The notes beneath the pieces are model-generated. The model ran no database searches and was not told the DNA's origin. It saw only the letters and a list, made by a program, of their open reading frames with translations. Positions 26,901 through 38,900 of a DNA stretch of 57,000 bases are shown here, in pieces; position 1 is the first letter of the stretch, and each line of letters opens with the position of its first letter. The position numbers and the translations under genes were made by a program. The DNA is from Lineus longissimus (taxonomy: Eukaryota > Nemertea > Pilidiophora > Heteronemertea > Lineidae): positions 28,663,491 to 28,720,490 of the forward strand of contig NC_088310.1 of the NCBI RefSeq assembly GCF_910592395.1, written 5' to 3'.

Positions 26901-29900
26901 CCCTATGTTTATAAACATATAGTGATATCACATCAATATTGACACAGAAACATGTACACATACATTTTTTAGGTCAGGCCATCCTTTTTTAAAGAAAAAT
27001 GCCAAATATAGTTTGATGAATCAGAGAATGACCCAAGATTGGGCACAGTGGATTTATTGAGGAAGTGGACCATATTTGTCAAGTAATGGCTACTTCAAGT
27101 GGAATTTATCAGTAGCATCAAGTTTCGAATCAATCTGGAAAAAAGAACTATAATATGACGCATTGAGATTTTCTGAACGAATGATGCATAATCATTCAAA
27201 TGGCTGGTCATCATTGAATTAATTACTAAGATTTCATATTTCGGAATCCAACGGTCTTGGAATGGGCAAGTTTTATATTGACCTGGCCGATTATGGTAAG
27301 GAGGCTGCTTTTTACTTTTGAACCTAGGCATCCACTTTTAGGAGGCCATGCACTGAACACCTGTCATTCACTCCTTGAGCACCACAGATACACGTGTAGA
27401 GGTTCTCCTAGTGCATCAGGTAATGGACTACTCCACACATGAGAGGCTGCCTGGAGGCGTGGTTGGATCCAGCGGAGGCCAAGCTTAGAGCTGGTGTAGA
27501 AAGCAGTAACGATAGCTAGCTACATCTCCTATTTCTGTAATCCTTGCCAGACTGGTCCATGGTGACTCACCAGGGTGAACATCACCTAAAATCTCCTCCT
27601 TTCACCGCCGATCCAATGTGCCGGCAAATCCAAAGGATGCGTAATACGCACGGCAGTCTATCGGCATGGACTAGCCAACCCTGCACAAAGCTTTTCGGCC
27701 GGAGTACTCCCGGTGGGTACTTGAACCCATGACCTCATGGTCAGAAGTGTGTTGCTGAAACTTCAATTGATAGTGTCAAATGAATCAAACCAAGGCACTC
27801 ACCTCTTCTTAAAGAATCAATAAGCAGTGTTTCTGTCTGTGAATTTGGGATCAAAATCCTCGAGAATAAGCGTAAAGGTCAAACCAATCATCCCAGGATG
27901 ACTTCTGTCTCGTACATAATGTGATTGTCCTTGTTGTGATGTTATTGTACTCAGGGCGGTGTTTACCAGCCCCTCGTTCCTCCAGGATCTTGGTGATGAT
28001 TTGTTCCGAGGCAATTTGAATAAGATCGCTGGTCGTGTAGTGCAGGGCAATTAGATTGGTGGTCGTGTAGTGCAGGGCAATTAGATTGGTGGTCGTGTAG
28101 TGCAGGGCAATTAGATTGGTGGTCGTGTAGTGCAGGGCAATTAGATTGGTGGTCGTGTAGTGCAGGGCAATTAGATTGGTGGTCGTGTAGTGCAGGGCAA
28201 TTAGATTGGTGGTCGTGTAGTGCAGGGCAATTAGATTGGTGGTCGTGTAGTGTAGGGCAATTAGATTGGTGGTCGTGTAGTGCAGGGCAATTAGATTGGT
28301 GGTCGTGTAGTGCAGGGCAATTAGATTGGTGGTCGTGTAGTGCAGGGCAATTAGATTGGTGGTCGTGTAGTGCAGGGCAATTAGATTGGTGGTCGTGTAG
28401 TGCAGGGCAATTAGATTGGTGGTCATGTAGTGCAGGGCAATTAGATTGGTGGTCGTGTAGTGCAGGGCAATTAGATTGGTGGTCGTGTAGTGCAGGGCAA
28501 TTAGATTGGTGGTCGTGTAGTGCAGGGCAATTAGATTGGTGGTCATGTAGTGCAGGGCAATTAGATTGGTGGTCGTGTAGTGCAGGGCAATTAGATTGCT
28601 GGTCGTGTAGTGCAGGGCAATTAGATTGCTGGTCGTGTAGTGCAGGGCAATTAGATTGCTGGTCGTGTAGTGCAGGGCAATTAGATTGGTGGTCGTGTAG
28701 TGCAGGGCAATTAGATTGGTGGTCATGTAGTGCAGGGCAATTAGATTGGTGGTCGTGTAGTGCAGGGCAATTAGATTGCTGGTCGTGTAGTGCAGGGCAA
28801 TTAGATTGCTGGTCGTGTAGTGCAGGGCAATTAGATTGCTGGTCGTGTAGTGCAGGGCAATTAGATTGCTGGTCATGTAGTGCAGGGCAATTAGATTGGT
28901 CGTCTCATCGATCTACTTAGATTTGCCCACTACAACATTTCCATCTTGGATGTGAAACCTGCCAAGGACTCGTCTTTCATCCCGATGACCGTATAGTGTA
29001 TATTTCAATGAGTTAGACCTGTCATCCTCAGGTGGCCAATGCTGAATTATAAACTGCTCAGTCTTCTCATCTCAATACTTAGATGAATTCCATGTTTCAA
29101 TCTTACGTTTTCTTTGAATAATTTAATATGTGGAAGTAGTTTGTACTTAAAAGTCTCTGGAGACTCTAGAGTGGCAGAGACACATCAAGAACACAAATCT
29201 GTTTTTGAATAAGGTAAATGTGTTGGTGGAGAAACAAGATGAGAGGACAGTCTGTACCCAAGGTCTGTACCTCTGCTTCAATTCCCCTCACATTTTCTCT
29301 GTGCGCATTTGGGAAAAAGTCAAAAAAATTGTGCCTGCATGGAATATTTCGATGTGGCTCCTTATAAGCCTCTCAGGCAATTGTAACATGAATTCCTTGA
29401 GGATTCCAATGAGAAGTGTTACACTGACATCATCTTCATTGCACTGCTAATGGTGCTACCTCAACTGACCTGATCATGTTATTGTCACATGATGATCATA
29501 TTATGACTGTTATATCATGAACAATAATGACCATTCCTGGCTCTGGGTGAGTCACTTAGTCATTATTGTTGTACAATTTGCCTCATTAGTCGGGTAATCA
29601 TCGGGTCTGTCCTGGCTGGAGATCACATTTGCTACAGATATCACTGATAAGTGATACAGATTACAGTCAGCGCTCCACACTCATCAAGAGCATCTTCTTT
29701 CCACTAAATACTGCAAAATTGATAAATTTGCAAACATTCATTAAAAAATACCATTTTCACAATTTTTTGCGCTAAATAGGTAACTTTCTTCCATTTTTCC
29801 CAGTCTTTGTTAGTAATTTCATGAGTGGGTGTGGGGTGCTGCTTCCAGAGGGGCTGTGGTATTGAGGTCATGGTGGTAATTGTCCCCCCTCCCCTGCCTC

Positions 29901-32900
29901 GTTTGTCAACTCCACCATGTGGTAATTGAGGTATTTCTGTTGGAGTTTGGTTTCTTATATCAAAACAAAACTGATGATGTCCTTCACAGTGACACAAGGG
30001 GTTTGAACGTGCTATTTGTCACCTTGGTGTTGAGCTAAGTGTTAAAACACGTTCCAAGTAACTATGATGATAACAGGTGCTGTGAGATCATCTGCTGCAC
30101 TTCATACAGTAGGCCTACCTCTTCTGGGGGTGAAATGAACCAAGCTAAATATGAGTAATATGGGTGTAGATTGTGCACTGTCCTCAGTAGAGTGCTTCAG
30201 TTAAACCAGGTGAAGCCAAGCTGACTCAGGCTCACTTGACTTGGGATCATTTACACTGTTCACAAAGTGTAGAGCTCCGTGTCTGTTCATTGTGGAGAAG
30301 TTGATAACCAGGTATCCTCCCGTTCATATCTGGTCCTCAGTCTTGGAGACAGATTCTGTCATGAGTGATAACCGATCGGAGAGTCACCTTGTTATACATA
30401 AACAGATCTCGTGCAATCACATGAACGTTAGCATGAGTAGCCTGTTTGTTCAGGAGCGTACTTGGTAACTAGCGTCGCATGCGGTATCATCCTAGTCATA
30501 CAGTCGTCACGACGACAAATATGAACTTTGTCGGATTACACGAATCAGATTTGTCACAAGCATGCTGGGATGTGATGGTCAGCGTTCTGTTGGGATAAAC
30601 TACACATGATTCATCTGGTGGTGGAGTATTGATGTTTTGGCTTGGCAGCCCTGGGTACATAGCGACCGTTTGATTGGGTCGGGTGACACCAAGTAGCATT
30701 GTTGATGTTGTTAACAGCATGTTGTCAGATTGTTCATATTGACTTACGTGAGGACAACTAGAGTTGCAGCCGGGCCGTGCTCTCACTTGACGATCAATAC
30801 TGAAGCCCGGATGAAATCAAACTATTGCTCGTCATCCACAGTTGTTGGACCTCGGTACGATGAAGCACCTGTGAAGTTTTTGTGAGCACCAGATGACCAG
30901 ATGTAAAATATCAGTGGATTTGGCATTTTCCAGGCGTCAAGGATTATATCAGCCTTCCTCTCTCGTGGCGGCAAATCAATTCATATTTGAGTGTTTCTTA
31001 GTGATCCACTGTGGGAATATCGATGCATCGGCCATTCATGAGAATTCAGTTTCCCGTTTATTGTTCTGTTTGGATTATTTCCATTATTTATTTCGACTAA
31101 TATCTTCATATGTGGATACACTGGCACCGAACTCCGCCCAAATCTTTGTGCACCTCGTCAGGGATGCACAGGATGCACTGTGTCCAATGCAGTGCGGACA
31201 CGCAGGAAATCTCATGTAACTATCATGAGAAAATGTTGCATATTATGTACAGGAGCGGATCAAAGAAAGGAAAGGTGAAAAAACGGTTAACACCGCACCA
31301 ATTATTGATGCACATGAATGGTGAACGCTTGGCAAAATACTTTGGTAAGCATCCATATGTTGCATAATGGCCTTGTTGTTTGCAGGTCTGTTAAAGGCAG
31401 AGTGTTTTTATTGAGAAATTGATGTTTATAATTTGAATGTGAATATTCAAAAGAAATGCCAGGCCTAATGTTTTGGAAGCCCTTTTCCAAAGATCTACCT
31501 ATGATACGGACAATACCGGGCTTCCAGAATCTGCAAAGAGGAAAATATAAGCTGACTTAAAGGGAGGCTATAGGCATTGACAAACCATGCCTTGGTAGGC
31601 AAGGTTATGTTTGCTTTTGAAAGCACCAGATGTCACCCCTTGCAGCGTCCCCATTTCAAATCGAAGCAAACCAAGTACGCAGGACTCTGGCTCAGGTTGA
31701 TCATGTTTGTTGCCAGAATATGTATTTGATACCATGTTTTGAGAACAGCTTTATGATTAGTTTTTCACCTGTTGCTAACTATTACACATGAAATCCCAGG
31801 CAATTGGTAGTCGAGTTCAGGAAGCTCAATATATAATTGAAAGTTAAACTGGATAATGACTGAAGTCACTTGAGTGACCTGATTTGATAACCAATTACCC
31901 ATGAATAAATGCATTTGTCTCTTTAGAACAGCGCAGAGCGAACGACTTGTCGCTTTCTCTTTGGACTATCATCGTATTCTCGCCGGAATTTCGATTTTGA
32001 ATATTTCAAAATGCAACGCCCATGTCGACGTCAGGGAGCAATTAGGACGTGGAGTGAATCATATCGCCGTAAGATCCTCAAAAGTCTTAGAGGTCGGTAT
32101 AGTTCATTGGAAGTTATAAGGCTTCCATTAACTCCTGGAGGTGTGGCAAGGCCCTCCTCCTCGGTCTGAAGTGTCCAGATACACTTCTGTCATAGCTTGA
32201 TTGACTGGTAGTATGTCGGTAAAGTGGTCCCCCACTCTCCATATTGCCGAGGTTGTAACATCATGCATATTCCTGTAAGAGAACCTCAGCCTAAAGCGAT
32301 GCTCCTGAACCAGTCTCCACGCATCCTCCTCTGCCAGTCTGTGAAGCACTGGTTTGCACTGCTTGGAGAGTGCAAAGAGAGTGACATAAGTCAGACCTCC
32401 AAAACATCCATTCGGTTGTTGTCACACCTGATGCCATTAGGCCTTACTATCATGGTTATCATTCTCTTCAGACTATTCTCATGAAATTGTGGCGAAATTA
32501 GTACCTAAATTATCCCTGGGGAGGCCAGCAATTCAGCCATTTTATAAAAAGTTCAACCCATGCCACGAAAACATCATAACCAGTGCAGTAGCATGGCCTA
32601 TGAAGTGATAAAGTCATCATGAGCAGACAGTTTAGTTCTCTGCCTGTGACATGACACAGTCATTAGTCCTAATTGCCAGCCTAACATAATTTTAATCATG
32701 ATTGTAATGATACGCATCTTTCAAATCAGTGGACAAGCTAACATAAAGTGATTCATCATCATTAGGCCTATAAATGGGCAGAGAAAATAGGCTTATTATG
32801 AGGATGAATACAATAACTGTGGCAAACATCGATACAATGGGTTATATAGGGTGTTGATTTAAACATGGCACCTTTATAAGGCCAAACAGATTGAGAAGCT

Positions 32901-35900
32901 CAAACATCACTAGAAACTCAGAGGCTGAATTGAAAAAAGTTGCATCTGAAAGTTTCTGCGATTACAGATTGGCTAACAAACGAAAAAGATGCCGGTCTCA
33001 CAAGTCTAGAGAGAAGGAAAGCTACAGAATCGGTTATCAGGAAGTGTTTCTGTAACATAAGAAGGTGTGTCAGCCACTTATCACTGGAGGTTTGATAAGG
33101 ACGTTGATATAGAGCATACATGTATCCCATATCATGTATAAACAGCAAATAATCAGCTGAGGGGTTGAATTGCTTGTTATTGCGATCACTGAGCAATTTT
33201 GGATGCAACAAAAGTTATTCAACTTTAGAGTTTGGCCATGTTTTGACAAACACCCTGTAATGGATAAACCTGGGGACAGCTGTTACCATAGTAGAGTACT
33301 ACATACCTTGATATCGGATTGTTGTAGGCCAGTGTCACAAATGATGGTACTTGATGGCTTATCTCTGTATATCGATTAGTGAGGCAGCATGTGTACCAAG
33401 GCAACATGTACAGGAAACAAAATGTAAAAGGGAAAGTGCTGGATTCATAGTAAATAACACCTGAAAAGAAACACCCTACTTTAATCTTACTCTGAGCTGA
33501 CAATAAACTTGCATCTTTTTCTTCATCACTGAGCTCTTTTTGGTGTGTCTTTAGTGTCTGGCTAGCCTAGATACAAGAATACCAATTGCTGACTTGATGA
33601 TGAAAATAGAAAGCTTTGGTGATTTGGTGGTTGCAGGCGTATACTTTGCTCCTGCCCCTTGTTATTAATCTACTTATCAGTCATCTTAATCATGTCACAG
33701 TTGAATTTGAAAAGCAATGCCAAAAACTGAAATTATAATTGGGTTGATCTCACACTATCTGAAGAGCGCAATTATTAAAATGTCAGTGATATAAACAGGT
33801 GGTGATAGTACAGACTGATCGGAGATTGTCGTTGTCTTCAATATCCGCCTTGAGATCAATAACCTGATTGGCCTATGTGTTCTGTACATTTCGTGGGGAC
33901 AAGTATGGCTATAAGATGGTACCACTCACATGCTGCACTGGTAAGTCTGTGGGGACAATATGCAGGAGGGTCTGTCATCTTGTAATCCTGTGACGGGGGG
34001 GGGGGATCAGAGACTTGTAGGACTCTTGTGATATGAGAAGACACCTCCATACATCATATCGATACCTTGGTGTAGTGTTACCAAATTTGGGGAGTAGGAT
34101 GATATGTCAGGGTAGACAAGGGGGTTGTTGGTGTTCTTACATCATGACCAAGCTGGGGTAGCGGGTATCAGATGTGTGTATGATGTAGGCCTTGTACTCC
34201 TCTGTATTGATAACTTGGTATGATATGTCAAAGCCATGTTGGCCAGACATCACATCACAGATGTACTCAGAAGTTCGTATTGACAGGCTGAACTCAGAGA
34301 TGAACATATCCTCTATCAATCCTCTTGTACTCCAAGGGGGATGATACGTGATAAGACCGGTCATAGATGATTGCTCCACACATGTATTCTTAGTTCATGA
34401 TTACAGCAAGTTCAAGTTTGCCGGCGAGAAAACAAAGATTAATGGCAGTAGGATTTCCCTCCCTGCAGATTCTATGACTGAACATGAAATCAAGGAAATG
34501 ACTCGAAATTGATCGAGAGGAAATTTGTTGAATCTGAGATTGAAACGTTGGATTGATATTCATCGTGAGGGAAAGAGGTTAAGGACACCCAAAGTGATTC
34601 TCGATGTGCTCAATGAGAATCGTTTACACTCCTGCAGCTGTAGGAACATTCTGCCGAGCTCTCTTTCAGGCTGCAGATGCAGTAGTGTCTCCAGCAGTAG
34701 GAACATTCTGCTGAGCTCTCTTTCAGGCTGCAGATGCAGTAGTGTCTCCAGCAGTAGGAACATTCTGCTGAGCTCTCTTTCAGGCTGCAGATGCAGTAGT
34801 GTCTCCAGCTGTAGAAACATTCTGCTGAGCTCTCTTTCAGGCTGCAGATGCAGTAGTGTCTCCAGCTGTAGAAACATTCTGCTGAGCTCTCTTTCAGGCT
34901 GCAGATGCAGTAGTGTCTCCAGCTGTAGAAACATTCTGCTGAGCTCTCTTTCAGGCTGCAGATGCAGTAGTGTCTCCAGCTGTAGAAACATTCTGCTGAG
35001 CTCTCTTTCAGGCTGCAGATGCAGTAGTGTCTCCAGCTGTAGAAACATTCTGCTGAGCTCTCTTTCAGGCTGCAGATGCAGTAGTGTCTCCAGCAGTAGG
35101 AACATTCTGCTGAGCTCTCTTTCAGGCTGCAGATGCAGTAGTGTCTCCAGCTGTAGAAACATTCTGCTGAGCTCTCTTTCAGGCTGCAGATGCAGTTGTG
35201 TCTCCAAGTTTTGCATTGCTACTGGTCAGTCCCAGCAGTTAATGGCCGCAATGCAAGAAATCTTCTCACCCTTTTCTTTGAGCGACAATTTGTGTTACTT
35301 TCTGCTATGAAGATTGGTCATATGATGACAAGAAACAAGCGGATTACCATGCCCTGGGTGGATGGCATTTTGAGGTGCTATATTTGATAGGAAGTGAGAG
35401 AATCGTTACCACTCGCATAATCTAATCATTCAAATAGCAATTTTCAGAATGTCTCTAGTGTTTTCTATGCCACAGTGTTTATGCTCCCAGAATACATGGC
35501 ACTGTCAATAAGAGGGCAGTACCTTTCCTTTAGTCATTTTATAAGTGCCATCCAGGGTGACCAAAGAGGCAAACCAAGCAGATGATCTCTAATGCCGCCT
35601 TGCTGTAGCTTATTGTTCAGCAGGAGATGTGACATTTGTTTTAGCTGTGGTTACAGCAGGGATTAGAGATACAGCCAGGAGCCTGCAGACATTACTGGAC
35701 AATGCATATTTTTGCAAAGTGACAACTTTTGTTGGAGAGAGTCATGTTTATATGTGTCGGTCTCAATGACTTTTGCCACAAATATGATATGTCATAGTAA
35801 CTCTTCAACCACAAAACATCTTCAACCACACTGAATCAAGAATCTTATAGAAATATAATTCATTTTCATGTGACATGTCAATAAAGGATGATGGTAGTGG

Positions 35901-38900
35901 GTGACTTATCTCACATCGAACAATACCGATCACACAATAATGTGGCAGTAGGACATTTGTGGTAGCTGTTATTAGAGTTGGTATTTCAACCAAGGTATTC
36001 AATGCATTCAGTGTCATCTCATAAAGTACACTTGGGGATTCTGGCAGAGTAATACTACAAGGAATAAAGGAGAGATTCTTTCTCTGCGTGGTGGGGAATT
36101 CCAGAAGTGAACAGGTTTGTAATGTCATATTCGTGTTGGCGTGTTCGTCATAACTAAATTGAGTTTCGGAGTGTGTCTTATTATCTGACGTGAGTTTGAT
36201 CTGGATCTGACAGTTGATTCTAACTGACTGGTTATTCATGTGATTTTGTCTGTGCCCTTGGGATGTATGTGTCTGGGTAGGAATGTAGGTTAAAATCCAA
36301 ACGGTAAAAACCTGAAGGTAAAAATCCTAACTGTAAAAATCCAAACGGGAAATATCCCATAAATTTTCCGAAAATTTATAAATTTTTCAGAATCTTTTTC
36401 TTTTCAAATATTCTGAGATTTTTGGAACATTTTGAGATTTTTGCTATTTTTCATGCATTTTAAGAATGTGTTAGTTCCTTTCTTTTTTCTGAAATTTTCT
36501 TTGATAAAAAATCTTAATTTTTTTATCAAATTTTTGTTCAATTTTTTATCAAATTGGTAAAAAATGCTAAAATTTGGTATTTTTCGTTAGGATTTATACC
36601 GTTAGGATTTTGACCGCGTACCATCTGGGTTGATGTTCATATCAATAGCAACAGTTGGTTTTCTACTTGTCTGCAGATCAAAGTAGTGCCAGAGAAAGAG
36701 TTATTTTCTTGTTCAGATTTAGCTTGCTACTTCTAGAGTGAGCTCCTCTTCCCTTTCAGACCTTACAATTTCCCGACCTTTTTTGTAGAGAAAGGCCTAA
36801 AGCACATGAGAGAGACAGTGTTGTTGACCACCTTTCACGACTTTGTTATTTCCAGATCAGCAAGGCAGCCCCAAAAGAATGCGGAGTCAGTGTTCAGATG
36901 AAGTAAAAGTGACACAGCTCCCACCTATAATCCAAGCTGACTTCCTGGAAGAGGACAAGCCTGTCGTCCCTGGTGTGACGGTCCGTGGTGCTGCAATAGA
37001 GAAGCTCCTTGAACTCAGTTCAGAATGCTTTGGTGAGTCATAGTACCTTCTGGTTCAGTGTTTGAACCCACAACCTCTCTTTCATGACACTTACACTACC
37101 TTGTCATGCTCCCAGGTACAAACTTGCAACAAACATCATCTTTGCCTTTTAGTAGTCAAATGGCGAATTCTTCAGAAGCCTACTGCATCTGTCAGTCCAT
37201 GCTCCTCAACAACCACAGGATCACCAATGATGTGTTTTTATCTTCCTGATAAAATCAAGTGTCCCCTTTGTAACAGAAGCATATTAATCTAGACATTGCT
37301 AAAAGCGATCACTCCAGAAAGATAAGATGAATGATAAAAAAGCAATGACGTCTTCCGGGTTTTGGGTAGCGAATTACAAAGGTCTTGCCTGCCTTTGTCC
37401 TGGAAGGAGAGGATTATGGGAACATTTGAAACGAGTTGCATAATATTGCCTTCGGTATAGAATCAATAGATAATGATTGGTTACTTGGAGGGACTGTCTG
37501 GTATTTCAAAAAGTGGAAAAGAATTTCGATCAGCCATAGCTTCTGCTGTGTATCATCATTGAAGCCCTGCAGTGCAGCATATTGACCTTCCTGTGTCTTC
37601 CTTAAAGAGAAAGGTATGATATCTGCGGGGTGTTGAACAAGCAAGCGGAGAAACCAAGCATTAAGAGATAAGACCAACTGCTAGAAATGACGAGGCCATC
37701 GTTTCACCAGCTACTATAATGAGCAGAAGTTGACTCTTCTCTGTATGTGGTGTTCTATTGTTTCAGATGATGATGGTGCACCCATCGATGAGACGGAGTA
37801 TCCACGTGTGCTCTTCCTCATGCACAAGTGGTTCATTTCATCAGAAGACCTCGCGGACAGCTACGTTACGCTGTATCCTTTGGACTTTAGGTCATGTCAT
37901 GTAAAGTGTATCATTGCCACTTCCAGTCATCCAATCATAGACATGTTGGTAGGCACTGTCTCAGCCTTTTAGACTGGAATATAGCGTGATGATGTATCTA
38001 ACTGGTGCCATGTGAATCCCTTGCTTAACATAAAAAAGGAGAATATATGAAAAGTATGAACAAGAAGACCTGATTGGTAACAAGTCCCTCTAGCTTAAAA
38101 GCGAATTTCTGTGTTGATTATCATCGCCTACGTTTCCTTAACATGATGTCAGTTACTGTAATGCAGACGAAGCACCCTGTACGATTGCCAAGTGCTCACA
38201 TCAGACGGAGGACAAGACGTGCATGCGGTTCAAACAGAGACAGAAGGTTTGTCATGCCGTCGGGTAAGTCACTTCACAACAATCTGTCTCCTCCTGCTTC
38301 CTTCAAGCTTCTCTTTCTTTCCTCTCTTCACCCTTACCCTGTTCCTCTTACCCTGTTCCTCTTACCCTGTTCCTCTTACCCTGTTCCTCTTACCCTGTTC
38401 CTCTTACCCTGTTCCTCTTACCCTGTTCCTCTTACCCTGTTCCTCTTACCCTGTTCCTCTTACCCTGTTCCTCTTACCCTGTTCCTCTTACCCTGTTCCT
38501 CTTACCCTGTTCCTCTTACCCTGTTCCTCTTACCCTGTTCCTCTTACCCTGTTCCTCTTACCCTGTTCCTCTTACCCTGTTCCTCTTACCCTGTTCCTCT
38601 TACCCTGTTCCTCTTACCCTGTTCCTCTTACCCTGTTCCTCTTACCCTGTTCCTCTTACCCTGTTCCTTGCAGATACCATTGTGAGTGAACAAATCTTAT
38701 ACCACTGGAGCTCCATACTTGATCATTTCTCCTTCAGCCGGGTGGATCAGATGGTGATTAGCTCCCATCCACCGGAAACTGGCTCTATTCTATGGTCAAC
38801 CTCATCATCTGACCCGCTCTTTACCACAATGGACTCTGCTGGAGAGTGCAATCACCAATGTTATTCTCCCCTTGTGTAACTAATAGTGCAATGACATTGT

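Larger units (their letters stand above)
5977..36855 (+). other. RASGRP intron 1 (30.9 kb)
   Basis: Bounded by donor GTGAGT (5977) and acceptor TTTCCAG (36849-36855), phase 1. It contains five simple minisatellites, two longer-period or divergent tandem blocks, a 4-copy 23-bp repeat, copies of at least three MITE-like families, tRNA-like fragments and the candidate alternative first exon near 31927-32068. Long stretches such as 8000-11000, 22700-26300, 29000-31900 and 32400-34600 show nothing recognisable beyond short chance frames. No nested gene could be supported. Confidence 0.8.

Noticed and set aside
27851-28876. 341-codon minus-strand frame with [10 protein letters not shown] repeats
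   Set aside because: The frame exists because the 30-bp minisatellite has a period divisible by 3 and no stop. It has no promoter, splice context or recognisable flanking domain.
34525-35310. Long open frames on both strands (261 and 218 codons) across the 57-bp repeat
   Set aside because: Both strands open at once over a 57-bp tandem array is a repeat artefact; the flanks show no coding character.
35805-36239. 144-codon minus-strand frame
   Set aside because: AT-rich, no recognisable family, signal peptide or splice sites; kept only as a low-probability candidate.
38160-38166. Alternative acceptor ATGCAG inside exon 4
   Set aside because: It would remove 13 nt and break the frame into exon 5; the upstream GATGTCAG preserves phase and REM homology.
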